Below are positions 16,642 to 25,636 of a DNA stretch of 64,000 nt, piece by piece. Location of the stretch: NCBI GenBank assembly GCA_937915545.1, contig CALGIJ010000019.1, positions 1 to 64,000 on the forward strand. Direction: 5' to 3'. Origin of the DNA: an uncultured Desulfobacterales bacterium. GTDB lineage: Bacteria; Desulfobacterota; Desulfobulbia; Desulfobulbales; Desulfocapsaceae. Made by a program: the position numbers and the translations under genes. Each line of letters starts with the position of its first letter. The first letter of the stretch is position 1. The notes under the pieces are model-generated. The model was not told the origin of the DNA, did not search any database, and was given only the letters and a program-made list of their open reading frames with translations.

Positions 16642-18465
16642 CGTGGAATCTCCTTCGGGTTGGGATTGGTCGGGCTGGCTCTGAAGGGACGCCACCTGCA
16701 GAATCCTGGCGTTCTCGTCCGCGCCTTTGCGGTCGAGCAGTCCCAGTCCGGTGAAAGTGACGCCGTGCAGAATCTCGAAAACAGGTTGGCCATTGAAATC
16801 ACGGCCCTTGAACTTGCGCAGGTGCGTGCAGTAATCGGCCTTGTTTTGGAAGCGCTTATGGCAGACCGAACATTCGCCTTCCTGGTAGTCGCACTCCATG
16901 GAGACCTGGGAGATGATCCCGCGCTTCATAAGCTTGTAGGCCAGCCTGGCGGCCGGGGTGTCGTGGACGTACAGCTCGCCGACGCATTCCACGCGGCCGC
17001 CGTTGTCGTCCTCCAGGTAGTCGGCGGCGACGATGCCACCGACGATGTCGTTGAACTCCTGCGAATGCTGCAGATCGACCTTCTTGTTCACGGCTGTCAT
17101 GTGCCGACCGGACAACTCCTCGGCGGTGAAGTGGTCGCCGTTCTTGTTGGTCCCGGTGCGGCAGAGAACGAAGCTGAACTGGGGGTCGCCCGCCGAACCG
17201 ACATCCATGGCCTCGGTCGCGAGGCGTTCACCATCGCCCAGCCGGATGTCCACGGGGATGCTGGTGTGGAAGTTCGCGGCGGCGGCCATCGGAAAGGGTT
17301 TCTCCTCCCGTTCGGCGCTGGCCTTGGCCCCGGGAGCGCAGACGAACAGACGCTCCTTGGCGTTGGAAGCCTCGCCGTGCTTGGAGGTGATGGCGTAGTG
17401 GTGATCCTTGGACTTCATCCGGCTCTGTTTGCCGAAGGAGCCGATGATCCGCTTCAGCTCCTGTTCGTTGGGATAGGCGTGATCGCGGTAGGAGATCAGC
17501 CAGTGCGGGATGTGCTTGGCATTGCCGAGGAAGGTCTGGAAAAACTCGCTGGCGTTGGCCTTGGTGACGGTCTTGTGGTCGGTCTCGTAATACTTGACCT
17601 TGGTGTCGGCCTTGATTTCGAGCCCTTCCCAATAGGTCATGAGCCCCTCCACGAAGTGGTAGGCCCGCTCGTAGTTGGTGGTCGAGAACTCGGTGGCGTA
17701 GGGCGGATCGAAGTAGGCCAGATCCGCCTTGGCTTTCGGCAGCAGATCGTTGATGTCCTGCCGGTATGCCTTGTTTTCCTTGTCGTTGTCGAAGACCAGG
17801 GCGTTGATGCGCTGCAGATTCTTGCGCAGACGATCCTTGAACTCGTCGGGGGTGTCCTGGCGGCGGCCATAATCGGTGGACGACGAGAAGTGGCCGAAGC
17901 CGCCCTTGCCGCTCATGCAGGTTTTGCCGAGGCCGAACAGGGCGATGTCTTTCTTGAAACCGGAGAGCTTGTCGCAGTTGGCGCGGATGGTGTCGATCAG
18001 CGCATGGACGCCCTTGGCGAAGAAGATGCCCTTGAAGTTGTCCTGAACGAAGCTGCCCGCCTTGGCGTTGTCGGCCAGGAGTGCCTCGATCTCGTCCTCG
18101 CTCAGGCGAACCGAGTTGTTCTCGATGATCGCCTTGGCGGCATGGTGGCAGTAGCGGAGCCGGTCGTTGGCGATGACCTGGAGGCCCTTGGTCTTGTACA
18201 TGTAGGCCACGACCGCAGACCCCGAAAAGGCGTCGAGCACGGTGCCAACGCCTTCCGGGGTATGCTTCCAGATCCAGTCGACGAGCTTCTGCTTACTGCC
18301 GATGTAGTTGGTGATGTACTTGGGGCGCTTCTCGGGAGGGAGCTCTTCAGGAGCGGACTGTTCGGCGGCCTCGGTCCCGAGCGCATCGGGATCGAGAGTC
18401 AGCGCCGCATCGGCCTCCAGTAGAAACGCCAGCCTTTCCAGGTCTGTGGCGAACAGTTCCATCAA
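16054..18465 (-). CDS. Fusion of D12-class adenine methyltransferase, prohead protease and scaffold
   Basis: An 803-residue single reading frame with three parts. Residues about 45-375 are a Dam/D12-type N6-adenine methyltransferase: NYIGSKQKLVDWIW, SAM motif VLDAFSGS (76-83), catalytic DPPY (253-256). Residues about 393-605 look like a prohead protease (HMTAVNKKVDLQHSQEFND, GELYVHDTPAARLAYKLMKRGIISQ) with a Cys/His zinc-like insert (CSVCHKRF..C..H). Residues about 609-803 are a charged coiled coil of scaffold type. GGAGGAG lies 12 nt before Met393 (17289), and a stronger site precedes Met609, so separate shorter products are likely. A phage promoter motif ends 53 bp upstream. A methyltransferase fused to protease-scaffold is unusual. 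Confidence 0.8.
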   Translation of the reverse strand: MMELFATDLERLAFLLEADAALTLDPDALGTEAAEQSAPEELPPEKRPKYITNYIGSKQKLVDWIWKHTPEGVGTVLDAFSGSAVVAYMYKTKGLQVIANDRLRYCHHAAKAIIENNSVRLSEDEIEALLADNAKAGSFVQDNFKGIFFAKGVHALIDTIRANCDKLSGFKKDIALFGLGKTCMSGKGGFGHFSSSTDYGRRQDTPDEFKDRLRKNLQRINALVFDNDKENKAYRQDINDLLPKAKADLAYFDPPYATEFSTTNYERAYHFVEGLMTYWEGLEIKADTKVKYYETDHKTVTKANASEFFQTFLGNAKHIPHWLISYRDHAYPNEQELKRIIGSFGKQSRMKSKDHHYAITSKHGEASNAKERLFVCAPGAKASAEREEKPFPMAAAANFHTSIPVDIRLGDGERLATEAMDVGSAGDPQFSFVLCRTGTNKNGDHFTAEELSGRHMTAVNKKVDLQHSQEFNDIVGGIVAADYLEDDNGGRVECVGELYVHDTPAARLAYKLMKRGIISQVSMECDYQEGECSVCHKRFQNKADYCTHLRKFKGRDFNGQPVFEILHGVTFTGLGLLDRKGADENARILQVASLQSQPDQSQPEGDSTMEDKTKPTDDQAAKTESDAAKKKPAQQEGDPARVTDLEKENRQLKAQVAELQKRVQELEAEQKAAACRSRAKKLLTRLEKQGLSFASEEDREAELKRLAELSDEAFAATEAAYERLPKSAKADKDKEEKPADSDQGGKPAAKASTETPLRSDAGVRPHDVDDRKVSLEDRLRDGFMAAYRNRVGEDSPEHSEINA

Positions 18466-18518
18466 CGTCTCCGGTCAGTTTGCTGTGCTCTCCGCGACCT
18501 GCGGGGAGCATTCAGCGG

Positions 18519-18551
18519 TTACTTACCGGAAGCGTCGGCGATGTGTCGGAG
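18519..18551 (-). promoter_or_regulatory. Phage sigma-type promoter motif upstream of protease/capsid genes
   Basis: The minus strand reads CTCCGAC, 17 nt, GGTAAGTAA followed by CC. It lies between the stop at 18566 and the fusion-gene start at 18465, and would drive protease, scaffold, decoration and capsid genes. Confidence 0.75.
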
Positions 18552-18565
18552 GGTGACGGCGAATT

Positions 18566-18919
18566 TCAGCGGGCGGGGTTCAGCCGGGCCAGAACGGCCT
18601 TTCCGCAGGCGTCGAGGGAGGGGTATTCGTCGCTCTCGGTGATCTCGGAAAAGACCCCGTCATAGGGGGAGCGGGACAGCCGGTGGTATTCGAGAAAATC
18701 CGCCGGAAGCGAGGTGGCCCCGGCCTCGACCAGACGGTTGACCACCCAGGCGGCCTCGTCCCTGCGGTCGGCAAGCCCGTTCGGCCCACGGTCGAGATAG
18801 TACATCTCCACATCCAGACCGGGACCCGGCCCCTGAACCCAGACGCCCACGGGCACGTATTCCGGGGCGGTGGCTTGCCGGTCTGCGATTATCGAGTCGA
18901 GCATATAGCGCAGTTTCAT
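18566..18919 (-). CDS. Phage protein of unknown function
   Basis: A 117-residue protein with no family I recognise. It is acidic, with VEMYYLDRGPNGLADRRDEAAWVVNRLVEAG in the middle. It overlaps the upstream gene by 4 bases (ATGA) and ends before a promoter motif, so it is the last gene of the terminase-portal transcription block. Confidence 0.55.
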   Translation of the reverse strand: MKLRYMLDSIIADRQATAPEYVPVGVWVQGPGPGLDVEMYYLDRGPNGLADRRDEAAWVVNRLVEAGATSLPADFLEYHRLSRSPYDGVFSEITESDEYPSLDACGKAVLARLNPAR

Positions 18920-19428
18920 GACCAGTCCTCCGCGATCCGGAGATGTTCGGCTAGAAGCTGGGCGTCGATCCGGCGGAATCTTTCGGCGCTTTTCTGGCGG
19001 TAGGCGATCCAGCGTTGCCAGTCCGCCGCGAGCTCGGGCTCCGAGACCGGCTCGATCATTTCGACATGGTGAATCCGGCCCAGATCGTCGGTCAGCTCGA
19101 CAATCAGCCAGCCTTCGGCCTCCTTGCCGTCATGTTCGGCCATCAGTGTGTCTTCGACCCGGACATCGACCACCTTGATGGTGTGGGCGTGCTGAAAGCC
19201 CTCGTCGTAACCGAGTGCCTTCCACAACAGCCAGAAATCGGTGTGCAGATGGTTTCCAGCGGTGTCGAAATGGGGAGCGATCCGGGTGACGGTGAAGCTG
19301 TCCACCAGGGCGTCCAGAAAGAGATCCCCGGATTCTCTGACGGTCATGCGACTGCCCCGGTTGTTGAACCAGTGCAGCGCTTCCTGCAGCCGTCGTTTCT
19401 CCTGTTCGATAAAGTCCTTTATGGTCAT
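18916..19428 (-). CDS. Phage protein of unknown function
   Basis: A 170-residue protein, helical at both ends with a beta-rich middle (IKVVDVRVEDTLMAEHDGKEAEGWLIVELTDD). It overlaps both neighbours by 4 bases. Family not recognised. Its position after the large head protein suggests a partner of that protein or an accessory head factor. Confidence 0.55.
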   Translation of the reverse strand: MTIKDFIEQEKRRLQEALHWFNNRGSRMTVRESGDLFLDALVDSFTVTRIAPHFDTAGNHLHTDFWLLWKALGYDEGFQHAHTIKVVDVRVEDTLMAEHDGKEAEGWLIVELTDDLGRIHHVEMIEPVSEPELAADWQRWIAYRQKSAERFRRIDAQLLAEHLRIAEDWS

Positions 19429-22400
19429 TGTTTGCGTTTGCTCCAGCTTTGCGGGGTATGGACAATGTCCTCCACCTTGCGCCCGTCGGGCAGTTTCTTG
19501 ATGCCGCGCCGGGTGAAACTCTGGATGATCTCCCGACGTTCGTTGTCGCTTCTGGCCACGATGAACTCGACGTTGTCCAGCAGCGTCACCGAGTATTTGA
19601 AGATGGTTTCGTTGCCATGGCGCTGCGAGAACCGCTTCCAGTCGTCGATGCTGGCTCCCCGGTTGCGCTGCACGTAGTCGTCGATCACCTTGCCGTAGGC
19701 GTCATGGTCATAACTGATGGCGTCCATGCGCCGCAGCATCTGTTTCTTGAAATAGAGAGCCGGTGAGGCGTCGCTGGCCGGTTGCTTCTTGATCCGGGTG
19801 AAAAAATAGCTCGCGCCGCCGGTCTGCATGTCGGCCACCGGGGACATTCCGCCCGGAGCCACGCCCATGCGCATTTTCTCTACCGTGCTGACCATAGCTC
19901 CGTTGTTCTCCATGATCATGTCGATGAAGCCGGACATGCTCTCGCCGTTGGTCAGATCGTGGACCAGCGAATAGCCCTTCATCTGTTTTTCCAGGTCCTC
20001 CTCGGTGATGTCGAACCGGAACTGGTGCCGGTATCCGCCCTTGGCGTCGCGGTCCAGAAAGCCCGCCTGGTATTCGCCCAGCGGGTTGTATCCGGAAAGT
20101 TGGGTGATGTCCTGGACGCCCAGCTCCTTTTGCCAATAGCCGCGCAGGGCCTGAACACGCTCGGTGGTGCTGGCGTTGCGGTCGTCGAGCGATTTCTGCA
20201 GCCGTTTGTAATCAGCGCTCTTGTCGGTCTTGCGGATGTAGGCGAGCTTTTCGAGGTACATCTGCTCGGCGTTTTCCGCAGTGGCCACCCGTGTGTCGAT
20301 GCCAAGCTGTTCGAGCTTTTCCAGCATCGCCTCGACCCGTCCGGGGGTGGCGTCGCCATCCAGGAACATTTCCAGCTCGCCGCGCTGGGCGTAGAGGTTG
20401 GTGTCCGACCAGGGGCGATAGCGGACCCGGGTGCCGTCCTCGAAGGTGACGGTGTACTGGTGTCCGTCCTGCATGCGGGAGTTGTGATTGAACAGCGTCC
20501 GGTTGTCGATGTCGTCGGCCTCGACGGTAATGGTGCCGGAACCGATCCTGCGCTTGATGTGGGTCACCTTGCCGCGTTCCACCTTGAACGGCGGTTTCTC
20601 CTTGGGTTTCTGCGCGTCGAGCTTGGGCAGGTACTGCTCGAATACGCCGTTGGTGGCCCGGTCCCAGTCGACGGACTCTTCGATCTCCTTGACCCATTTC
20701 AGATAATGGTCCGCCATCTCCTTGACCTTGGGGTCGGTGTTCTTTTGCAGGGTCTCCAGTTTCTTGCGCAGGCGCAGTGCCTTGTCGATCTTGGTCCGGT
20801 TGTACTTGCCGTCGCCCACGTGGAAATTGACGTTTTTGACGGCGTCCAGAATCGTCGGAAAGAAGCTGTCTTCGACCAGCGGTTGTCCCTTTTCCCCGAC
20901 CGCCGTCTGCACATACCTGCGCAGCACCTCGTCGATGCGGCGGTCGGTGTCCGGCCGGATCTTCATCTTGACCACGGTTCGCTTCTTCCCTTTGAAACTC
21001 TCGGTGAAGATCAGCGCGTTCTGGTCCTCCACGTCGCCACTGTCGAAGGGCAGCGTCTTGCCCTGCCAGCCGAGTTTGCGGGCCTCTTCGACCAGGGTCT
21101 CTTCGGCGGAGGAGAGCAACTTTTTCTTCCCGGTGGCGGCGCTCAGCTTGTCGAAACGGAAGCCCCGATCCCCCAGCACATCGGCGTAATAGCCTTCGAA
21201 GTCCCGCCTGAGATTGTGTTTCCGCTCCAGGGCCAGATCGTAGAAATGCCGCATCCCGGCCGGGTCCTTGGAAAACCGTCCCTCGGCGTATGGCCGCAGC
21301 AGATCGAGGTAATCCTCGTCGGCGATCTTTTCGACTTCCTGGATGTAGCGAAGGGTCGCGTTCGGATCGACCCGTACCTTCCCTTCCTTGGCCCCCCGGA
21401 AGACCTTGTTGTAAAACGGCTCTTCCTCGCCGCAGACGCCGTTGGGGTGATAGTCGAACGAGAGCTTGTCCTGGCCCAGAAACTTGAATGCCTGGCCTTT
21501 GTCGATGCCGTAGACGCGACCGTCCCGGGCGCGGATGAATTGCTTGGAGTGTCCGTCGTGGTTGGCGATCAGCCAGTCGACCACATGCTCGCGCTGGATC
21601 TGCTCCAGTTCGATGGTGGTCAGATCCTGTGGCAGGATGTTGCGAAAATCGAAGTCGTCCCGCAGATCGGTACGCCATTTCTGGATGGAGCCGGTGCGGC
21701 CGTTCAATTGGATGGTGCGCACCTCGATGGAATGGGGGTCGATCAGGCGGCCGATCTTGTAGGCGGCTTCCTCTCCGAAGGCGATGAACTCATCATCCTT
21801 GCGGCCAATGGGCTTGAACAGCCATTTGTCGCCGTTTTCGTCGGTCCAGAACTCCTTTTCGTGTGCGCCGCCGACTGCGGCCTTGCCGGTTTTCTTGAAT
21901 TTTGACGGCAGACCTTTCTGCTGCCACGCTGAATCGACTGTGGCGAACTCCGCGCCTTTCTTGCCGATCTTGGCCTCGGGCGGCTTGACCGGGCTCGGCT
22001 GTGGAGCCGGTTTCGGCGGCTCTTTCTTCGGCGTGGCGGGCTTGGCAGGAGCGGTTTTCTTCTTGCCTCCATGCTTTTCGGCCCAGGCCGCGTGCTTGGT
22101 GTCGATGCTGGCCTGAACCGCCTTGATTTTCGCCGGGTCGGTCTCGGTGAAGAGCGTGGTCAGCTCGTCTTTGTTGGCCCACTGCCAATACTGGACCTTG
22201 GTCTCCTTGGCGAGCGTCTTGAGCTCTGCCGATTTCAGTTTTCCGACCTGATCCTGGAAGAGCTGTTTTTTGAGGGCGATTTCCTTGCTGTGGGCCGCGA
22301 GCAGCTCCTGGGGCAGATCGGTGCCGCCGGAAACCGCCTGTTCCGCCTTGGCAATCGCGTCGAGGAAATCCTTATAGCCGGTCGGCGTGTCGGGAACGAC

Positions 22401-24014
22401 CACGGCCTTGGCGGCGTCTTCGAGGGCCGTTTTCTGTTTCAGGATCAACTTCTGCTTGGCCTCGTCGACCGCCTTTTTCTTGACCGACTCGGCCATGTCG
22501 GCACCGGCCTTCTTCTGTAGCGCTTCGACGAGCTGCTGTTTGTTCTTGAGGATGCCGATGCCGTGCTTCTGTTTGGCCGCCGCGAGTTCCTTGCCCATCA
22601 GGCCGCTGTGATCCACGCCGGGCTCCAGCTTGTCGAGCAGCTCGATGGTCTCCTGTTTGGTCATGTTGAGAGAGATGCCGTTCTCCTTCGCCATCTCCTT
22701 GAGCTGCTGGGCGGTCATGCCTTCCAGCCCCTCGGCGGGCGGGATCTTCGCCATCTGGGCGGCGAGCAGCTTGGCCTGTTTGAGTTCCGCCTGCTTCAGT
22801 CCCAGCAGCTCGACCAGTTCTTCCTTGGTCCGCAGCAGACCGATCTTGTGTTCCTTGAGCTTGGCGCTGAGCGCCGCTCCGGCCAGGTCACCGTGATCGA
22901 TCCCCGGTTCGGCCAGATCGAGCAGCTTGATGAAATCGGCCTTGGTCCGGGCAATGGCCACGCCGTTCTGTTTCGCCAGGGTCTGGAGCTGTTTGACCGT
23001 CAGCGAACCGAGGTCGGCGATGTCGCCGGTTTCAAAGGCGCTCTTGAGCTTGGCGTTCTCCTTGGCCTGGGCGGCGGCCATGCCTTCCAGCACATGGGGC
23101 GGTAGAATGCAGGCGTCCCCCTGCGATGCCTGGGCGGCGGCCTTGGTTGCCATCTCGCTACCGCAGACGGTCATCGGCCAGGCCACGATGTTGGTACAGC
23201 GGCAGTGCGGATGCGCGGGTTGCTGGGGGAACTTGTCGATGGGAAAGGTCTTGCCGTCCAGGCCGCCGCAGACCGGGCACATGCGCTCATCCTCCATGGC
23301 CAGCCATTCCAGTTTCTGGATGCCGACCCGCTCGTGGAATTTGAGCCTGCCCATGTTGTGGGCGCGGAGGACCTCGGTGCGGGCGATCATCTCCATGCGG
23401 TACTGAGCCTTGCTGAACACCCGGCTTCCGGCCTGGCGAAAGGAGTCCTTGTCGATGATCACCTTGCCCATATCCCGGACGATGTCGTCGGCTCCCTTAC
23501 CCGTGGCGACGCCGTTCAGGATGGTGCGCTTGATGCCGTCTGCGAGTTCGCGGTGAACGTCACCGGCGAGTGTGAGGTTGTACTGCACCATGAAGTCGAG
23601 GGCATTGGTGTCGACGATGGTGAACACCTTAGTGGCCAGCTTGTCGATGCCTTCTGGTTTGAGGTCGGCGTAGAACGGCAGCGCCGCGTCGGCGAGTTCG
23701 CCGATTCCCTGCTGGATGCCGAGCTTGAAGGAGTCCTTGGTTGTCTTGCGAAAGACCAGGGTCTGCTCCCGCTTGAGCCGTTTCATGGTGTCGTCGAGTT
23801 CGAGCTGGAGCTTTTCCAGCCCTTTGAGGGCGGCGAGCTTGTTGTCCGGCAGGGAGCCGAGGGAGCGGTACTGGAGGATGGCGCGGGCGACCTCGTCTTC
23901 GGCCTGTTTGAGCGCCTGGGTGAGCTGGGCCGTGACCTGGTCGTTGTAGCGGTTGCGGGCCGTCAGACTCTTCAGTGTGGCCGCTTGGATGCGCTGCTTG
24001 AGGTCCGACGGCAT
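19425..24014 (-). CDS. Giant Mu F-like head protein with SAP-like repeats and kinase-like domain
   Basis: A 1529-residue polyvalent protein. Residues 1-285 are a Mu F / SPP1 gp7-type minor head domain, with MIARTEVLRAHNMGRLKF and the cysteine pairs CPVC (246-249) and CRC (271-273). Residues about 330-500 hold three to four SAP-like repeats (LTVKQLQTLAKQNG, MTAQQLKEMAKENG). After a Pro/Lys linker (650-685), residues about 715-870 resemble a HipA/PI-kinase-like fold: KWLFKPIG, HVVDWLIANHDGHSKQF, then GIDKGQAF. The last 600 residues match nothing I know. Mu F-type proteins sit at the portal and can enter the cell with DNA, so extra domains may be injected effectors. It shares a base with the portal stop. 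Confidence 0.75.
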   Translation of the reverse strand: MPSDLKQRIQAATLKSLTARNRYNDQVTAQLTQALKQAEDEVARAILQYRSLGSLPDNKLAALKGLEKLQLELDDTMKRLKREQTLVFRKTTKDSFKLGIQQGIGELADAALPFYADLKPEGIDKLATKVFTIVDTNALDFMVQYNLTLAGDVHRELADGIKRTILNGVATGKGADDIVRDMGKVIIDKDSFRQAGSRVFSKAQYRMEMIARTEVLRAHNMGRLKFHERVGIQKLEWLAMEDERMCPVCGGLDGKTFPIDKFPQQPAHPHCRCTNIVAWPMTVCGSEMATKAAAQASQGDACILPPHVLEGMAAAQAKENAKLKSAFETGDIADLGSLTVKQLQTLAKQNGVAIARTKADFIKLLDLAEPGIDHGDLAGAALSAKLKEHKIGLLRTKEELVELLGLKQAELKQAKLLAAQMAKIPPAEGLEGMTAQQLKEMAKENGISLNMTKQETIELLDKLEPGVDHSGLMGKELAAAKQKHGIGILKNKQQLVEALQKKAGADMAESVKKKAVDEAKQKLILKQKTALEDAAKAVVVPDTPTGYKDFLDAIAKAEQAVSGGTDLPQELLAAHSKEIALKKQLFQDQVGKLKSAELKTLAKETKVQYWQWANKDELTTLFTETDPAKIKAVQASIDTKHAAWAEKHGGKKKTAPAKPATPKKEPPKPAPQPSPVKPPEAKIGKKGAEFATVDSAWQQKGLPSKFKKTGKAAVGGAHEKEFWTDENGDKWLFKPIGRKDDEFIAFGEEAAYKIGRLIDPHSIEVRTIQLNGRTGSIQKWRTDLRDDFDFRNILPQDLTTIELEQIQREHVVDWLIANHDGHSKQFIRARDGRVYGIDKGQAFKFLGQDKLSFDYHPNGVCGEEEPFYNKVFRGAKEGKVRVDPNATLRYIQEVEKIADEDYLDLLRPYAEGRFSKDPAGMRHFYDLALERKHNLRRDFEGYYADVLGDRGFRFDKLSAATGKKKLLSSAEETLVEEARKLGWQGKTLPFDSGDVEDQNALIFTESFKGKKRTVVKMKIRPDTDRRIDEVLRRYVQTAVGEKGQPLVEDSFFPTILDAVKNVNFHVGDGKYNRTKIDKALRLRKKLETLQKNTDPKVKEMADHYLKWVKEIEESVDWDRATNGVFEQYLPKLDAQKPKEKPPFKVERGKVTHIKRRIGSGTITVEADDIDNRTLFNHNSRMQDGHQYTVTFEDGTRVRYRPWSDTNLYAQRGELEMFLDGDATPGRVEAMLEKLEQLGIDTRVATAENAEQMYLEKLAYIRKTDKSADYKRLQKSLDDRNASTTERVQALRGYWQKELGVQDITQLSGYNPLGEYQAGFLDRDAKGGYRHQFRFDITEEDLEKQMKGYSLVHDLTNGESMSGFIDMIMENNGAMVSTVEKMRMGVAPGGMSPVADMQTGGASYFFTRIKKQPASDASPALYFKKQMLRRMDAISYDHDAYGKVIDDYVQRNRGASIDDWKRFSQRHGNETIFKYSVTLLDNVEFIVARSDNERREIIQSFTRRGIKKLPDGRKVEDIVHTPQSWSKRKQ

Positions 24015-25561
24015 CAGCGGGGCTCCCGGCGGTCGATGAAACGACAGGCCGGGGCGTCGAAGGTGCGCTCGCTGTTGTGGACCCGGCAGTGGTTGGTGTC
24101 AGCAATGAAGTGGCTGCACTCGTCGCACACGGCAGCAATGCCGGTGGACTCCAGGTCGCCCGACCAGACTAATGCCGCCTCCGCCGTGGGTTCATCGTCC
24201 TCGGCCGGAATCCCGAGCATCTTCCGAGCACGAGGCACGCTGAGGATGCCGGAGACGACCATATCCACCACCGGCTTCACCTGTTTCTCGTCCATCAGGT
24301 CGATCTGTTTGCGTTCGGTCTCGCGGTTGGCGGCCTCGATGTCCGGGTCCAGGTCCATCTTGAGCTGGAGGCTGGAGCGGCTGATGAGTTTGCGGTCGTA
24401 GAGTTCGATGAGGAGCTTCTTGAAATCGACCGCGTCGCTGGGGTCGAGGTCGTTGAAGATGAACTGGATGCTCTTGTCGCCGTGGCCGTTAAGTTCCATC
24501 CAGTCGTCGAACACCCAGTCGAGGAGCTTGCGAGCGGCCTGTTTGATCTCGCGGATCATGACCATCATCTTCTGCATGCTCACCGAGGCGGTGGCGAAGT
24601 TCGGACCGTCGCCGGTCACCAGCGAGCGTGACAGCCCCAAGGCCACCACGATGTCTTCCTTCACCTCCTTGACCTTGTCCTCGACGTTGAGGACCTGGCC
24701 GTCGGTGCCGTGGGTTTCGACGTTGACGTAGAACGGGACCACCAGGCCGCTTTTCATGTCCATCTTGTTGACCATGTCGCGGACCTGTTCGAGCATCCGC
24801 TGGTCCGGCATCACCATCTTCTGGCCGAACGCGCCACCCACCTTGAGCAGGCGGAACGGCGTGGCCCAGCGCTTGGCGATGGCCTGTTCGGCCCGGCGGT
24901 AGTCGCGCAGCAGTTCGATGGCTTGAAAGGCGGGAAGCACGAGGGAGTTGCCTCGGGGCGAGAAGGCCGGTGCGTCCCATTTGAGGTGGACCACCTGCTC
25001 GACGGGCAGCGGAATGGATTCGCCGCCGCCGGGTGTGTCCTCGGGAAATTGCCGGGCCTCGATCAGCTCGCCCTGGGCGTATTTGACCTTGACCGAAACC
25101 GGGTTGACGCAGACCAGCTCCTCGATGTCCTGGCCGGACTTGGTGAAGCGTTTGAAGCCGATGGCGTCGCCTTTCACCAGGAGCTGAAGAACCATGTCCT
25201 TGATGAACTGCGAGATGTTCAGCCGCCAGGCGGCCTCCAGGGCCTGCTCCTTGAGGGTCTCGTCGTCGCTGGTGATCTTGATCTCGTCGCCCACGGCGAA
25301 GGTGCGCCAGGAGTTGACGCAGTTCTTCACCAGCGGCTCCTCGACATAGTATTCCCATGCCTTGCGGGCGCGTTCTTCCCAGGTGGCAGGAATCGCCTCG
25401 GCGGCGTTGACCTTGCTGAAGGCTGCCGAGTCGAGCGCGGCCGCAGCGGCCAGCGGCGCGATGACAAAGCCGGTGGTGTCCAGGCTTTCGGGTTGTTCGT
25501 CCTGATGGGCGGTGCTTTCCACGTGATCCTCTCGGTAGTTTCGGCCATGACAGCCGCACAT
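24014..25561 (-). CDS. Portal protein
   Basis: A 515-residue portal. FVIAPLAAAAALDS leads into the portal core: LVKGDAIGFKRFTKSGQDIEELVCVNP, VVHLKWDAPAFSPRGNSL and QAIELLRDYRRAEQAIAKRWATPFRLLKV. The C-terminus adds an unusual Cys/His cluster (CDECSHFIADTNHCRVH). ATG at 25561 is listed; GTG at 25522 has a better ribosome site (GAGAGG, 5 nt away) and may be the true start. It lies between large terminase and head-morphogenesis protein. Confidence 0.88.
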   Translation of the reverse strand: MCGCHGRNYREDHVESTAHQDEQPESLDTTGFVIAPLAAAAALDSAAFSKVNAAEAIPATWEERARKAWEYYVEEPLVKNCVNSWRTFAVGDEIKITSDDETLKEQALEAAWRLNISQFIKDMVLQLLVKGDAIGFKRFTKSGQDIEELVCVNPVSVKVKYAQGELIEARQFPEDTPGGGESIPLPVEQVVHLKWDAPAFSPRGNSLVLPAFQAIELLRDYRRAEQAIAKRWATPFRLLKVGGAFGQKMVMPDQRMLEQVRDMVNKMDMKSGLVVPFYVNVETHGTDGQVLNVEDKVKEVKEDIVVALGLSRSLVTGDGPNFATASVSMQKMMVMIREIKQAARKLLDWVFDDWMELNGHGDKSIQFIFNDLDPSDAVDFKKLLIELYDRKLISRSSLQLKMDLDPDIEAANRETERKQIDLMDEKQVKPVVDMVVSGILSVPRARKMLGIPAEDDEPTAEAALVWSGDLESTGIAAVCDECSHFIADTNHCRVHNSERTFDAPACRFIDRREPR

Positions 25562-25596
25562 CCGGCCCGTGTGGGCCGAATCCGGCTCGATGCCTG

Positions 25597-25629
25597 TTAC
25601 TTACCGGAGCGGGGTGGAAAGCGTCGGAG
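25597..25629 (-). promoter_or_regulatory. Phage sigma-type promoter motif upstream of portal
   Basis: The minus strand reads CTCCGAC, 17 nt, GGTAAGTAA followed by C. The spacer sequence differs widely from other copies but its length is the same. It lies between the terminase stop (25637) and the portal start and would drive the portal/head-morphogenesis block. Confidence 0.75.
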
Positions 25630-25636
25630 GATGCGG

